A DNA stretch of 64,000 bases from Rhodoblastus sp963710275 (GCA_963710275.1 CAVPZS010000008.1:1627829-1691828); one strand, 5' to 3'; counted from the stretch's first letter, positions 1-9,483 are shown. Notes: generated by a model from the sequence alone, not told the origin. Made by a program: numbers and translations.

Positions 1-476
1 TCGCCTTCGGCGATCACGGTCGCGGCCACCGAAAGCACGTCGAGACAGGCCAGCGAGCCAACCTCCACCATCATGCGGAAGGCCTGGCCAAGCAGGAAAT
101 CGCCGACCAGCACGCTGGCCTCGTTGCCCCATAGCATTCGCGCGGCCAGTTTGCCGCGCCGCAGGTCGCTCTGGTCCACCACATCGTCGTGCAGCAGGGT
201 CGCGGTGTGCATGAACTCGACCGCCGCCGCCAGTTTGACGTGGCCGTCGCCCTGGTAGCCGGCGAGGCCGGCCGCGGCCAGCACCATCATCGGGCGCAGC
301 CTCTTGCCGCCCGAGGAAATCAGATGGTTGGCGACTTCCGGAATCATCGCCACGTCCGAGCCCGTGCGCGCCAGAATGGTCTGGTTGACCCGGTTCATAT
401 CCCGCGCCACCAGCGCGACCAGCGCCTCGAGGCCAGGGTCGCCGGCTTTTTCATCGAACGGTATGACCAGACCCAA
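1..476 (-). CDS. ispB: Polyprenyl (octaprenyl-type) diphosphate synthase, N-terminal part
   Basis: This is the amino-terminal part of a trans-prenyltransferase that makes the long isoprenoid side chain of ubiquinone in the cytosol; the 3' end runs off the window. The frame shows the family order: VIPFDEKAG near the start, SSGGKRLRP (substrate-binding Lys/Arg), then the first aspartate-rich motif LLHDDVVD inside EFMHTATLLHDDVVD, and LLWGN-like and GDFLLGQAF segments. A TGA lies four codons upstream of the chosen TTG start at 476, and an AAAGG ribosome site sits about 8 nt before it, so TTG is the only reasonable initiation codon. It is divergent from the DUF2007 gene. Identification is strong; the exact chain length made is not visible. 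Confidence 0.9.
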   Translation of the reverse strand, partial: MGLVIPFDEKAGDPGLEALVALVARDMNRVNQTILARTGSDVAMIPEVANHLISSGGKRLRPMMVLAAAGLAGYQGDGHVKLAAAVEFMHTATLLHDDVVDQSDLRRGKLAARMLWGNEASVLVGDFLLGQAFRMMVEVGSLACLDVLSVAATVIAEG

Positions 477-509
477 GGCGAAAACCTTTCATGCAATTTG
501 CGCGCGCGA

Positions 510-538
510 CCATAGTGCGGCCGGCGAAAAAGGGAAAG
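510..538 (-). promoter_or_regulatory. Predicted housekeeping promoter of ispB
   Basis: A CTTTCC -35-like box (533-538) and a CTATGG -10-like box (510-515) are separated by 17 nt. The same block, with 23 identical bases, recurs upstream of glyQ at the same distance from its start, which supports a real promoter. Assignment to the vegetative sigma factor is inference. Confidence 0.5.
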
Positions 539-629
539 CCGGTTTTTGCGATGCAACGTAGACCGACCATGGGCGCCGGGCACGGGCCGCGCATTGTCAG
601 GGACGGCGCCGCCCCTCTACAATCGAGCC

Positions 630-851
630 ATGATCGAATTGCTGCGCACCAATGATGTCGTGCTGATTTCGGCCATCGAAGCGCTGTTGCGCGACGAGGG
701 GATCTTCCTCTTCGTCGCCGACCAGAACATGAGCGTGCTGGAAGGCTCGGCGGGCTTTCTGCCGCGCCGCCTCTGCGTGCCGGAGGATCAGGTCGAACTG
801 GCGCGGACCCTGCTTCTGGAGGCGGGCTTCGGCCGACGAACTGCCGAATAA
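630..851 (+). CDS. DUF2007 family small protein
   Basis: A 73-residue cytosolic protein of the DUF2007 (putative signal-transducing) family. It opens MIELLRTNDVVLISAIEALL and contains the family's hallmark conversion of a position-sensing segment into LPRRLCVPEDQVELARTLL near the end. Its role is unknown; proteins of this family often sit between ispB and a tRNA methyltransferase gene in Rhizobiales, exactly as here. The ATG at 630 was preferred to an upstream in-frame ATG at 546 because homologous sequence begins only there. Its TAA lies just before the coding sequence of the next gene, so the two are probably cotranscribed. Confidence 0.8.
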   Translation: MIELLRTNDVVLISAIEALLRDEGIFLFVADQNMSVLEGSAGFLPRRLCVPEDQVELARTLLLEAGFGRRTAE

Positions 852-855
852 CTGA

Positions 856-1622
856 GACGATCAAACTGCCGCGGACCGCCTGTTCGACGGCCGTCTGATC
901 CTGCATCAGCCGGACGATGGCCATCGCATCGGCACCGACGCCGTCCTGCTCGCCGCCGCGCCGCCGCCGCTGGCGCCGGGCCTGATCGTCGACGTCGGCG
1001 CGGGCGCCGGCGCGGTGGGCCTCGCCCTGGCGCAAGCCAATCCGGGCGCCATGGCGTGGTCCTGCTGGAGAAAAATCATCGCGCGGCCGAAGCGTGCCCA
1101 ACAAAACATCGCGCCAATGGGCTGGCCGAGCGGACGCGCGTCGTCGAGGCCGACCTGTTCGACGTCTTTTCGCGCAAGGCCGAGCGGCTCGTCGAGGCGG
1201 CCGATCTGGTCGTCACCAATCCGCCCTATCTGAATCCTGGCGAATCCCGGGCCTCGCCCGATTCCGCCCGCGCCAGGCGCATGTGCTGGACGAGGGCGGC
1301 GTCGGAAAATGGATGCAGCGCCAGTCTGGCCTTGCTGCGGCCCGGCGGTCGTTTCGCCCTGATCCACCGCGCCGATGCGCTCGCGACCTTGCTTGCGGCG
1401 CTGGAGGGACGGCTCGGCGGCCTGGAGATTTTCCTGTCTTTCCCGAAACAGGGCGAAAAAGCGACGCGGGTGATCCTGCGCGGGCGCAAGGGCGTCAAGA
1501 CGCCGCTGGCGCTGCTGCCGGGCCTGGTTCTGCACGAGGCCGGCGGCGGGTTTACGCCGCAAGCGGAGGAGTTCACCGGCGCGGCGGGCATCTGTTCGAG
1601 CAAAAAAAAACCGGCCCGCTGA
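856..1622 (+). CDS. TrmN6/YfiC-like N6-adenine tRNA methyltransferase, frameshifted
   Basis: Class I SAM-dependent methyltransferase resembling tRNA1(Val) (adenine-37-N6)-methyltransferases. The SAM motif IVDVGAGAGAVGLALAQ and the catalytic NPPY motif (VTNPPYLNPG) are both present, followed by LLRPGGRFALIHR. The reading frame is broken at least four times: near 1054, where one added base restores GAMAVVLLEKN; near 1095 and 1118, where added bases restore EALAQQNIAANGLAER; and around 1260-1320, where a neighbouring frame supplies the expected AHVLDEGGVGKWM. No start codon is visible in frame after the TGA at 853-855, so the true start may also be damaged. The stop lies inside the hairpin of the opposing terminator. 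Function is confident at family level; the specific tRNA target is inference. Confidence 0.7.
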
Positions 1623-1632
1623 GGGCCGGTTT
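1602..1632 (-). terminator. Intrinsic terminator of the glycine-rich gene
   Basis: Ten-base-pair stem (1608-1617 with 1623-1632, loop 1618-1622) followed on the minus strand by an unbroken run of nine T. It lies 22 nt after the stop of the minus-strand glycine-rich gene. Confidence 0.8.
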
Positions 1633-1653
1633 CTGCCGTTTGGACAAGGAAGG

Positions 1654-2053
1654 TCAGCGAGCGCAGTAACGCACCTTGCGCCAGGCATAGCCGCAGCAGG
1701 TATGCACATGCACGCGCCGCACGATGCAATCGTGATGGACGACGCGATAGCTCTGCACGACGACAGGACGGCGATGAACGACGACCGGATAATCGTCGTC
1801 ATAATAGTCGCCTCCGTAATAAGGGCCGTACCCGTAATAGCCGGGATAGCCCCAGCCATAACCAGCCCAGCCATAACCGCCCCAGCCGCCGTAGCCCCAG
1901 CCGCGACCACCCCAGCCGCCGCCATGGAACCCGCCGCCGCCATGACCGCCGCCGCCGCCGCGGGTGAAAGCGGGCCGGCGAAGATGTGAGCGCGGCGGCC
2001 GCAACGACCGCGACCAGGGCCGCGCTTCTGAAAATTCGGGACGAAAGCGCCAT
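1654..2053 (-). CDS. Secreted glycine/tyrosine-rich protein, frameshifted
   Basis: A small exported protein of unknown function. From the ATG at 2053 (GAGGAG ribosome site 9 nt upstream) the frame encodes a classic signal peptide, MALSSRIFRSAALVAVVAAA, ending TSSPA. The mature part lies one frame over and is almost all Gly with Trp and Tyr (GGGWGGRGWGYGGWGGYGW), then an acidic DDDYPVVV patch and a Cys/Arg tail. Removing one C near 1977 joins the two parts as SPAAFTRGG, so the break is probably a sequence error. The layout matches the second glycine-rich gene upstream, suggesting a duplicated pair. No enzyme motif is visible; a cell-surface or matrix role is a guess. Confidence 0.7.
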
Positions 2054-2140
2054 AGCCAAGACTCCTCGAAAGGATCAGATATTTTCGTTCCTAGCGCTCC
2101 ACTCCTGAACCTAAGCTGAACACAACCGCATAGTTTTCAT

Positions 2141-2179
2141 AAAAAAGATCCGGCTCCCATCGCCTGAGGGAGCCGGATC
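2141..2179 (-). terminator. Intrinsic terminator of the second glycine-rich gene
   Basis: A perfect 12-bp stem (2147-2158 with 2168-2179), nine-base loop, then six T on the minus strand. It follows the stop of the upstream minus-strand gene by about 30 nt and isolates it from the next glycine-rich gene. Confidence 0.85.
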
Positions 2180-2210
2180 GTCTGTTTCCATTCACCGGGC
2201 GGGCCCGGCG

Positions 2211-2674
2211 TCAGCAATATTGGTAGCTGCGCCATTGCCAGCCGTAGGCCGTGCGCACGTGCGACCCTGCTGATGGAGCAATAGTTGCCGTAGTAACCGT
2301 TGTCGTAGTCGTAGGGATAATCCCAGGCGTAGTCGTCGCCCCACCAGCCCGGACCCCAGCCATAACCCCAGCCGCCATAGCCATAGCCGCCGCGACCAAA
2401 GCCGCGTCCAGCAAAGCCGTGGCCGCCAAAGCCGCCATGGCCGCCGCCGCCAAACCCGCCATGACCGCCGAAACCGCCGCCGCCAAAGCCGCCATGCCCA
2501 CCGAAACCACCGCCGCCAAAGCCGCCATGCCCGCCGCCGCCGAAACCGCCGCCGCCATGGCCGCCGGCCGCCACCGCCGCCGCGGGCGAGGGCCGGAGCC
2601 GAAAGCGACAGTGAGCCGGCCGCCAGGGCCGCTGCAAGAAGTCCAACTTTCACAATACCGCTCGAACGCAACAT
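2211..2674 (-). CDS. Secreted glycine/histidine-rich repeat protein, frameshifted
   Basis: Exported low-complexity protein, function unknown. The ATG at 2674 is preceded by a strong GAGGAGGAAA site and starts a signal peptide (MLRSSGIVKVGLLAAALAAG, ending APALA). The body is a run of GGHGGFGGGGF-type repeats, then GYGYGGWGYGWGPGWWGDDY and a Tyr/Asp segment. The C-terminus in a third frame reads VRTAYGWQWRSYQYC before a TGA, resembling the Cys-ended tail of the neighbouring glycine-rich gene. Two frame changes (around 2590 and 2260) are needed to read signal, repeats and tail as one protein. A general-stress promoter lies upstream, so it may be made under stress or in stationary phase. Confidence 0.65.
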
Positions 2675-2738
2675 TGAGATTTCCTCCTCTAATCAAGGAA
2701 ATGGAAACGACTGCGGGGCCTCGCCCTCGTGTGGATCG

Positions 2739-2763
2739 AACGGCCTATCTAGGGGTTTGTTCC
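2739..2763 (-). promoter_or_regulatory. EcfG-type general stress promoter
   Basis: On the minus strand GGAAC (2763-2759) and CGTT (2742-2739) are separated by exactly 16 nt, the consensus of the alphaproteobacterial general stress sigma factor EcfG. It lies 65 nt upstream of the start of the glycine-rich gene. The match is exact; use by EcfG is inferred. Confidence 0.6.
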
Positions 2764-2882
2764 GAAACGAAAAATAATTTAGAAAACCGCGCCGCAACGC
2801 CTGTGGCCGGCGGGATTTTCGCGCCTGTCCGAGCTCTCGGGCGGGCGATGGCGGCCTCGCAACGCGAATTGCGAGAAACCGG

Positions 2883-2911
2883 CTTTCCCTTTTTCGCCCG
2901 CCGCTCTAGGT
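2883..2911 (+). promoter_or_regulatory. Predicted promoter of glyQ-glyS
   Basis: CTTTCC (2883-2888), 17-nt spacer, CTAGGT (2906-2911), 33 nt before the glyQ ATG. The -35 box, the start of the spacer and upstream flank are identical to the block in front of ispB. Confidence 0.5.
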
Positions 2912-2944
2912 TGCCCGCCGCAACTTCCGACCGATGAACGGCCC

Positions 2945-3887
2945 ATGACCCAAGCAGACGCCACATCCAGATTGTCCGCGCTCGACCCCAAGACCTCTTT
3001 CCAGGGGTTGATCCTGACCTTGCAGCAATTCTGGGCGCGACAGGGCGCGGTGATCCTGCAGCCCTATGACATGGAGGTCGGCGCCGGCACCTTCCATCCG
3101 GCCACGACCTTGCGCTCCCTCGGCAAAAAGCCGTGGAAGGCCGCCTATGTGCAGCCCTCGCGCCGCCCCAAGGACGGCCGCTACGGCGAAAACCCCAACC
3201 GTCTCCAGCATTATTACCAGTTCCAGGTGATCCTGAAGCCGAGCCCGGCCAATCTCCAGGACCTTTACCTGCAATCGCTCGAAGCCATCGGCGTCGATTC
3301 CGCCCTGCATGACATCCGCTTCGTCGAGGATGACTGGGAGAGCCCGACGCTCGGCGCCTGGGGCCTGGGATGGGAATGCTGGTGCGACGGCATGGAAGTC
3401 TCGCAATTCACCTACTTCCAGCAGGTGGCCGGCATCGAATGCGCGCCGGTCTCGGGCGAACTGACCTATGGGCTGGAGCGCCTCGCCATGTACGTGCAGG
3501 GCGTCGAAAACGTCTATGACCTCAATTTCAACGGCCTCGACGGCGTCGCAGCGCATCTCCTACGGCGACGTCTTTCTCCAGGCCGAGCAGGAATATTCCC
3601 GGCACAATTTCGAGGCCGCCAATGTCGACGCGCTGTTCCGGCATTTCCAGGACGCCGAGGCGGAATGCAAGGCGCTGCTGGCTTTCGGCGAACAGGCGGA
3701 CGACGAGCACCACAAGATGGTGCTGCCGGCCTATGACCAGTGCATCAAGGCCAGCCACGCCTTCAACCTGCTCGATGCGCGCGGCGTCATTTCGGTGACC
3801 GAGCGCCAGAGCTATATTCTGCGCGTTCGCGAACTGGCCAAGGCCTGCGGCGCCGCCTGGATGAAAACCGAGGGCGGCGGCGCCTGA
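2945..3887 (+). CDS. glyQ: Glycine--tRNA ligase alpha subunit, frameshifted
   Basis: Alpha subunit of the heterotetrameric bacterial glycyl-tRNA synthetase, which with GlyS charges tRNA-Gly in the cytosol. Sequence is typical of the family: SFQGLILTLQQFWARQGAV, QPYDMEVGAGTFHPAT, YVQPSRRPKDGRYGENPNR, EDDWESPTLGAWGLGWE and FTYFQQVAGIEC. At about 3547 one extra base (a T inside GGCGTCGCAG) throws the frame; without it the protein continues DGAQRISYGDVFLQAEQEYSR and runs to the TGA at 3887 with a normal C-terminus, for about 313 residues. The gene is essential where no other GlyRS exists, so the shift is almost surely an error. glyS follows 70 nt downstream. Confidence 0.93.
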
Positions 3888-3957
3888 CACGCAACAACAC
3901 GGCGTCGCCTCGCTCCAACGGTTCTTCGAACCGGTCCGAATTTTCCGAAAGACCATC

Positions 3958-6235
3958 ATGTCCGATCTTCTGCTCGAACTCTTCTCCGAGGAAATCCCGG
4001 CCCGCATGCAGGCGCAGGCGAGCGCCGACCTGAAAAAGCTCGTCACCGACGCGCTGGTCGAGCGCGGCCTGACCTATGAGGCGGCGACGTCTTTCGCCAC
4101 GCCGCGCCGGCTTGCGCTGAACATCGTGGGCCTGCCCACGCGCCAGCCCGACCAGCGCGAGGAGAAGAAGGGCCCGCGCGTTGGCGCGCCCGAGGCCGCT
4201 GCGCAGGGGTTTCTCAAGAGCGCCGGCCTCGCCTCGCTGGACCAGGCGAAGATCGAGACCGACAAGAAAGGCGGCCAGTTCTACGTCGCCGTCATCGAGC
4301 GCAAGGGCGCGGCCACGCTCGACGTGCTGGCGGAAATCCTCCCCGCGATCATCAAGACTTTCCCCTGGCCCAAGGCCATGCGCTGGGGCGCAGCCTCCGC
4401 CGAGCCGAGCGCGCTGCGCTGGGTGCGCCCGCTGCACTCGGTCGTCGCGAGTTTCGGGCCGGAGACGGAAGACCCGGACATCGTGCCTTTCGAAGTCGGC
4501 GGCATCCAGGCCGGCAACACCACCTTCGGCCACCGTTTCATGGCGCCGCAGCCCATAAAAGTGCGGCGGTTCGACGACTACCTGCCGGCGCTGGAAAAGG
4601 CCAAGGTCGTGCTCGATCCGGCGCGGCGCCGCGACATCATCCTGCATGACTGCAAGGACCTGGCCTTCGCGCAGGGGCTGGAGCTGGTCGAGGACGAGGG
4701 GCTGCTGCAGGAGGTCGCGGGCCTCGTCGAATGGCCTGTGGTCCTGATGGGCGAGTTCGACGCCAGTTTTCTCGACATTCCCGGCGAGGTGATCCGCGCC
4801 ACCATCCGCGCCAACCAGAAATGTTTCGTGTTGCGCGATCCGGCCACCGGAAAGCTGGCGAACAAGTTCCTGCTGGTGTCGAACATTCTGGCCAGCGACG
4901 GCGGCAAGGCCATCGCCGCCGGCAATGGAAGGGTGGTGCGGGCGCGCCTCTCCGACGCGCTTTATTTCTGGAAGACCGATCAGGGCGCCCTGCCCGACTA
5001 TGCCGACAAGGGCAAACCGCTCGACCAGCGGCTCGCGAAACTCAGGGCGCTGAACATCGTGTTCCATCAAAAGCTCGGCACGCAGGGCGAACGCGTGGAC
5101 CGCATCGTCGCCCTGGCGCGCGAACTGGCGTCGAAGGTCGGCGCCGATCCGGACGCCGTTTCGCGCGCGGCGGAACTGGCCAAGGCCGATCTCGTCACAG
5201 AGGTCGTCGGCGAATTCCCGGAAACTCAAGGGTCTGATGGGCCGCCGCTATGCCGAATTGCAGGGCGAAGATGCGGCGGTGGCCGCGGCGATCGAGGATC
5301 ATTACAAGCCGCAGGGTCCCGGCGACCGCGTTCCCGACGCCCCGGTCTCCATCGCCGTCGCGCTCGCCGACAAACTCGACACGCTGGTCGGCTTCTGGGC
5401 GATCGACGAGAAGCCGACGGGCAGCAAGGACCCCTTCGCGTTGCGCCGCGCGGCCCTGGGCGTGATCCGGATCATCCTGGAGAACAACATCCGCCTGCGC
5501 CTGCAAAATGTCGTCGCCAGCCAGATCGCCAAGATCTCCAGCGAGAACCAAAGGCGCGCGACGCTCGGCCTGCTCGACCAGACACGCTGGGCGCCACGAC
5601 GGCTGGCCATATTTCGAAGCAGACCGAAGACAGGTTCGTCACCGAGGCGATGATCGCGCGCAATGACGCCAGTCACGGCCACGCGGAGGACCTGCTCGCG
5701 AAAGCCCAGGACCTTCTCGGCTTTTTCGCCGACCGCCTGAAAATCTATCTGAGGGATCGCGGCGCCCGCCACGATCTGCTGGACGCGGTTTTCGCCCTGG
5801 GAGAGGACGACCTTGTCATGATCGTCGCACGCATCGCCGCCCTGGAAAAATTCCTCGGCGACAGAGGACGGCGCAAGCCTGCTCGCCGGCTACAAGCGCG
5901 CCGCCAACATCCTCAAGGCCGAGGAAAAGAAGGACGGCGCCGGAGCATTCGAGAAGCACCCGGAAGCCAATCTGCGCATCGAACCGCAGGAACACGCGCT
6001 GGCGGCGGCGCTCGACCGCGCCCAGAACGAGGTCGGCGAGAAGCTGAAGGTCGAGGATTTCGACGGCGCCTTGCATGCCCTGGCGAAACTGCGCGCGCCC
6101 GTGGACGCCTTCTTCGACGAAGTGACCGTCAATGCGGACAACGCCGATCTGCGCCGAAACCGCCTGCAATTGCTGGCGCAATTGCGCCGCGCCATGCGTC
6201 TGGTCGCTGATTTCTCCAAGGTCGGCGGCGCCTAA
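3958..6235 (+). CDS. glyS: Glycine--tRNA ligase beta subunit, frameshifted
   Basis: Beta subunit of glycyl-tRNA synthetase, carrying tRNA recognition. The opening LLLELFSEEIPARMQ, RRLALNIVGLP, GPRVGAPEAAAQGFLKSAG, FPWPKAMRWG and VIRATIRANQKCF are standard for the family. The frame breaks three times. Near 5224 an extra A hides FPELKGLMGRRYAELQGE. Around 5590-5650 the frame returns to TEAMIARN and then FFADRLKIYLRDRGARHDLLDAVFALG. Near 5863 an extra G hides GTEDGASLLAGYKRAANILKAEEKKDG. The last frame ends VADFSKVGGA at a TAA at 6233-6235, giving about 759 codons, the normal length. It forms an operon with glyQ. Confidence 0.92.
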
Positions 6236-6433
6236 GGCAAGGGTCGGGACGCGCCGCCTCACTGCCTTCTGATAATGGTCCGTCCCATTCCGGGACGATA
6301 CCGCGCGCCCTGCCGGTAACCGGCTCTCAAGCCTAACGAGCGATAACCATAAAATCGTCGCCCTCGCCTCTTGCGCGCGGGCCGGTTGGTGGTGGCGGCG
6401 TCAGTCGCTTCGTTCGTAGAGCAAGGAGCGCGT

Positions 6434-7664
6434 ATGCGGAAGGCGCGGCGTCAAGCGCACCTGACTTGGGCGGTGGGAGTGGTGGCGCCCTGGTGCCTCG
6501 CGGGCGGCATGCTCGTCTCCTTCACCGCCGACGCCGGGCAGGAGGTCCCTTCCGGCGCCTCGGCCGCCCTGCAAACCTCCACCGCGGCCGTCATGCCGCG
6601 AAATCTCGTACCCGCGCCCCACGCCATGGCCTCTTCTTTCGGCGACTCCTTCGGGCGCGGCATGCTGCATGAGGCCCGGCTCATCCTCGGCGCGCCCGGA
6701 GCAACTTGAAGGCCGCCCTGACGAGGTCGAACCCCGCGCAGACCTGAAGCATAACAGCAAGATCTTCCCCGAAATCGACCGCAGCCATCGCGGCGACCCC
6801 GCCGTGGGACTGCGCCCCAGCATCGAGGGCAACCTGCGCCACAAGGGCGGGCTGGCGAAAATTCGCGCCGATGCCCTGGCTTTCGGACAGGACGAAAGCG
6901 GCCTCGCCTCCACCTTTGCGCCGAGCGACGGCGACGCGCCCGGCCCCGATTTCGTCGCGCGTTTCGAGGCCTGGCCTGAGGCTGACAGCCCCGCGCCCCA
7001 ATCGGCGTCCGACGCTTCGCCCAACAGTTCCTCGGTCGCCACGACCCGCCCAGCCGCCATGGCGGATCGCGCCGGACAGGGCGCGACGCCAGGGTCACGC
7101 CCAGCGCCGTCGCCTTGTCGTCGACGACGCCCTTCGACGTCGACCAGACGCCAATCGCGTCGCTGGCGCTTGGGCCTCGCGCGGCTGCGGGCGTGACACC
7201 TTGTCCCGCGCAACGGCGACAAGACCGATTATCTCGCGATGATCCCCTCGGAGAAATTGCCGCAGGAAAAGCGCTGCCTCGCCCAGGCGATCTATTTCGA
7301 GGCGCGCAGCGAACCCGAAGCGGGACAGGCCGCCGTGGCGCAGGTCATCCTCAACCGCATGACCTCCGGCCTGTATCCCCAAACGATTTGCGGAGTGGTG
7401 TTCCAGAACCGGCGGCATCGACACGCCTGCCAGTTTTCCTTCGCCTGCGACGGCCATGCGCTGCAGGTGCGCGAATCAGAAGCCTGGGCAGCAGCGACGC
7501 GCATCGCCGATGACGTGCTTGGCGGCAGGACATGGCTGGCCGATGTCGGCGACGCCACCCATTACCACGCCAATTACGTCCGGCCGCGCTGGGCGCGGGC
7601 GTTGACCAAAACCGACGTCATCGGAAAACACGTATTTTATCGGCTCAAACCCGGGCAAAGCTGA
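6434..7664 (+). CDS. SleB-type cell wall hydrolase, frameshifted
   Basis: Probable peptidoglycan hydrolase of the Hydrolase_2 (SleB/CwlJ) family. The C-terminal catalytic domain is intact from about 7200: KRCLAQAIYFEARSEPEAG with the conserved Glu, VILNRMTSGLYPQTICGVVFQNR, CQFSFACDG and THYHANYVRPRWA. The N-terminus begins at an ATG at 6434 with AAGGAG just upstream and a membrane or signal segment (HLTWAVGVVAPWCLAGGML). The roughly 170 residues between are a low-complexity Ala/Pro/Arg linker whose frame is lost several times (around 6700, 6870-7000 and 7200), so the linker cannot be read reliably. In rhizobial relatives this architecture, membrane anchor plus linker plus Hydrolase_2, is common. 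Enzyme family is confident, N-terminal assignment moderate. Confidence 0.75.
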
Positions 7665-7728
7665 ATTCGAGCCGATGGTCTCGACGCCGTCGCCGTGGCG
7701 GCGGCGCAAACTGTTGCGCGTTCGGTCC

Positions 7729-8134
7729 TTATTCGGCCGGCTCGAGAGCTTCCACCGGGATTTCCGCGGCCTCTTCGGCCTTCTTTTCCGGAGGGACGAT
7801 CTTCTCGACCTCAGCCAAGCTGACCATCACGCCGATTCCCAAGCGATGAAGCGGCATTTCGCTGCCATTGGCGAATTTCACGCCATCATGATGCAGGCCT
7901 TCTTCCAGACGCGTGAAAATCACTTCTTCCTGCGCCTGAACGCCAAAGGTCGCCTGGAAGTCGCTCGGCAGGTTTTCGACGCATCAGCCGGGCCCCGTAA
8001 GTCATGCACACCGCCGTGGTGCAATCGCCTGGCGCCGCCAGACCGATCGAACCGCTTGGGAAGCGTGTCGTGACATAGATTTCCGACGCCTTGGCCGGCC
8101 GTGACGCATACATTTCAAGACGATAGTCGCACAT
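7729..8134 (-). CDS. Conserved hypothetical protein (MCDY-type), frameshifted
   Basis: A small protein of about 134 residues of a type I know only as a conserved hypothetical in Rhizobiales. It starts MCDYRLEMYASRPAKASEIY at 8134 with GGAGCG upstream, followed by VTTRFPSGSIGLAAPGDCTT and AVCMTYGARL. The second half, FTRLEEGLHHDGVKFANGSE and an EKIVPPEKKAEEAAE tail, is in another frame; the break lies near 7975-7990, between the GARL and ENLPSDF-like segments. Several conserved Cys and a compact size suggest a folded cytosolic domain, but no function can be assigned. It is convergent with the SleB-type gene. Confidence 0.65.
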
Positions 8135-8450
8135 AGCAGCGCTCCATTGTCCATGAGCATTGCCTCGTCTTGCGACAACCGCCCCACTGGAGCCCGACGT
8201 CCTGAAGGGAATACTGTCCTGGACGTTTTTGCCGGTCGGCCTGCCGGGACGAGGCATTAGGGCAGCCGCCGACTATTTGCTATTGCTAACAAACAAATGC
8301 GGCGAAGGTTGCACCGTCGCTCCAGGCATTTTTCACGGACGAGCGAATCGTGCCCGCGCCAAGGCGAATCAAAGGCGTCACGGCGGAAGGCCATGAGACC
8401 TCCCGCTGCGTCCGGCAGGGCGGAATGAGACGTAATTGGGTCGAGCGAGC
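8135..8450. other. Intergenic stretch without a convincing gene
   Basis: No ORF with a ribosome site or recognisable family was found on either strand. It should contain the promoter of the minus-strand MCDY-type gene and the 3' region of the L,D-transpeptidase gene. No hairpin terminator with a T-run is obvious. Confidence 0.5.
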
Positions 8451-9275
8451 TTACATCACGACGACGCGCGCGCCCTTGGACACACGATTATAAAGGTCGA
8501 TCACATCCGCGTTATGCATGCGGATGCAGCCCGACGAGGCCGCGTGCCCGATCGACGAGGGCTCATTGGTGCCGTGAATGCGAAACAGCGTGTCGGTCCT
8601 GCCCTGGAAAAGATAGAGCGCCCTGGCGCCGAGCGGATTGGACAGGCTGCCGTCCATATGCTCGGGCAGTTCCGGCCGGCGCTCGAGCATTTCCGGCGGC
8701 GGCGTCCAGCCGGGCCAGAAAGACTTGCGGCCGACGGTGGCCTCGCCCTTCCAGGCGAAACCGGCCTTGCCCACGGCGATGCCATATTCCACCGCCGAGC
8801 CGTCGCCGAGCGAATAGTAGAGCTTGCGTAATTTGGTGTTGATGGTCAGCGTGCCCGCGGGCTCGCCGGTCGGGTCGGAAACGACGTGCTGGGTCTTTTG
8901 CTTGTAGTTGACCGACGAATCGAGGTCGACCGGCGTCGAATAATTCGGGTCCGCGTCGGCGGGGATCGCCGCATAGCTTGGCTCGGAGACGCCGCGCCGG
9001 CGCGTCTCGGTCCCATCGACGTCATAAAGAGAATTGCGGCCGGAAAGGTCGAGGACGCCGTCATTCTCACGCGCCTCCATCGACGGGCGGACCACCGCCA
9101 CGGGCTTCGGCTTGGGCTTGGGCTTGACCGGCCTGACTGGCCTTTCCGGGCGCGGATCGGGCGCCGCCGGCTGGGGCAGCCAGAATTGCGCCCGGGCCTG
9201 CGGCGCCGCCGCCATCAGCAGCAGGCTGGCCAGAACGAGCCGAAAATTTCTCTTGGGCGGTGTCTTCGGAGACAT
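8451..9275 (-). CDS. L,D-transpeptidase (YkuD domain), secreted
   Basis: Periplasmic L,D-transpeptidase that makes 3-3 peptidoglycan cross-links or attaches proteins to the wall. From the ATG at 9275 there is a signal peptide (RLVLASLLLMAAAPQARA), a Pro/Lys-rich linker, and a YkuD domain. The catalytic signature RIHGTNEP..IGHAASSGCIRM sits at about residues 232-253, with the nucleophile Cys near 250, followed by the usual HNADVIDLYNRV. The domain core also shows GTLTINTKLRKLYYSLG and AVGKAGFAWKGEATVGRK. An upstream in-frame ATG at 9302 would only lengthen the N-terminus before the signal. At 274 residues it is typical of alphaproteobacterial members, which usually occur as many paralogues. 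Confidence 0.9.
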   Translation of the reverse strand: MSPKTPPKRNFRLVLASLLLMAAAPQARAQFWLPQPAAPDPRPERPVRPVKPKPKPKPVAVVRPSMEARENDGVLDLSGRNSLYDVDGTETRRRGVSEPSYAAIPADADPNYSTPVDLDSSVNYKQKTQHVVSDPTGEPAGTLTINTKLRKLYYSLGDGSAVEYGIAVGKAGFAWKGEATVGRKSFWPGWTPPPEMLERRPELPEHMDGSLSNPLGARALYLFQGRTDTLFRIHGTNEPSSIGHAASSGCIRMHNADVIDLYNRVSKGARVVVM

Positions 9276-9427
9276 GGCGCTCCATTCCCTTCGCAAATGC
9301 AATAAACAGCGTTAACGAGACTATTTGCGAATTATGTCTTCTTTTGTAAAGGCCAAATAGTCACCGCCCTGCCGGTCAAGTTTCCGGCAGGGCCAAGGCG
9401 CCGTCAGGTTCGCAAAATAGACGCAAG

Positions 9428-9483
9428 CGTCACGTCCTCAAAACGGCGCAAGCGCCGTCACGTCCTCAAAACGGCGCAAGCGC
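9428..9483. repeat. 28-bp perfect tandem duplication
   Basis: Two identical 28-bp units (9428-9455 and 9456-9483) abut exactly. The second unit contains the last codons of the lytic transglycosylase gene, and its TGA lies at the junction, so the copy beyond the stop is non-coding. A recent slippage event or an assembly artefact are both possible. Confidence 0.85.

Noticed and set aside
2380..2590. Short repeats that could suggest a CRISPR array
   Set aside because: The repeats are in-phase Gly/His/Phe codons of a glycine-rich protein, without unique spacers of constant length. No CRISPR array or cas gene was seen anywhere in the window.
8160..8396. 78-codon plus-strand frame between the MCDY-type and L,D-transpeptidase genes
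   Set aside because: No ribosome site, no recognisable fold and poor codon pattern.
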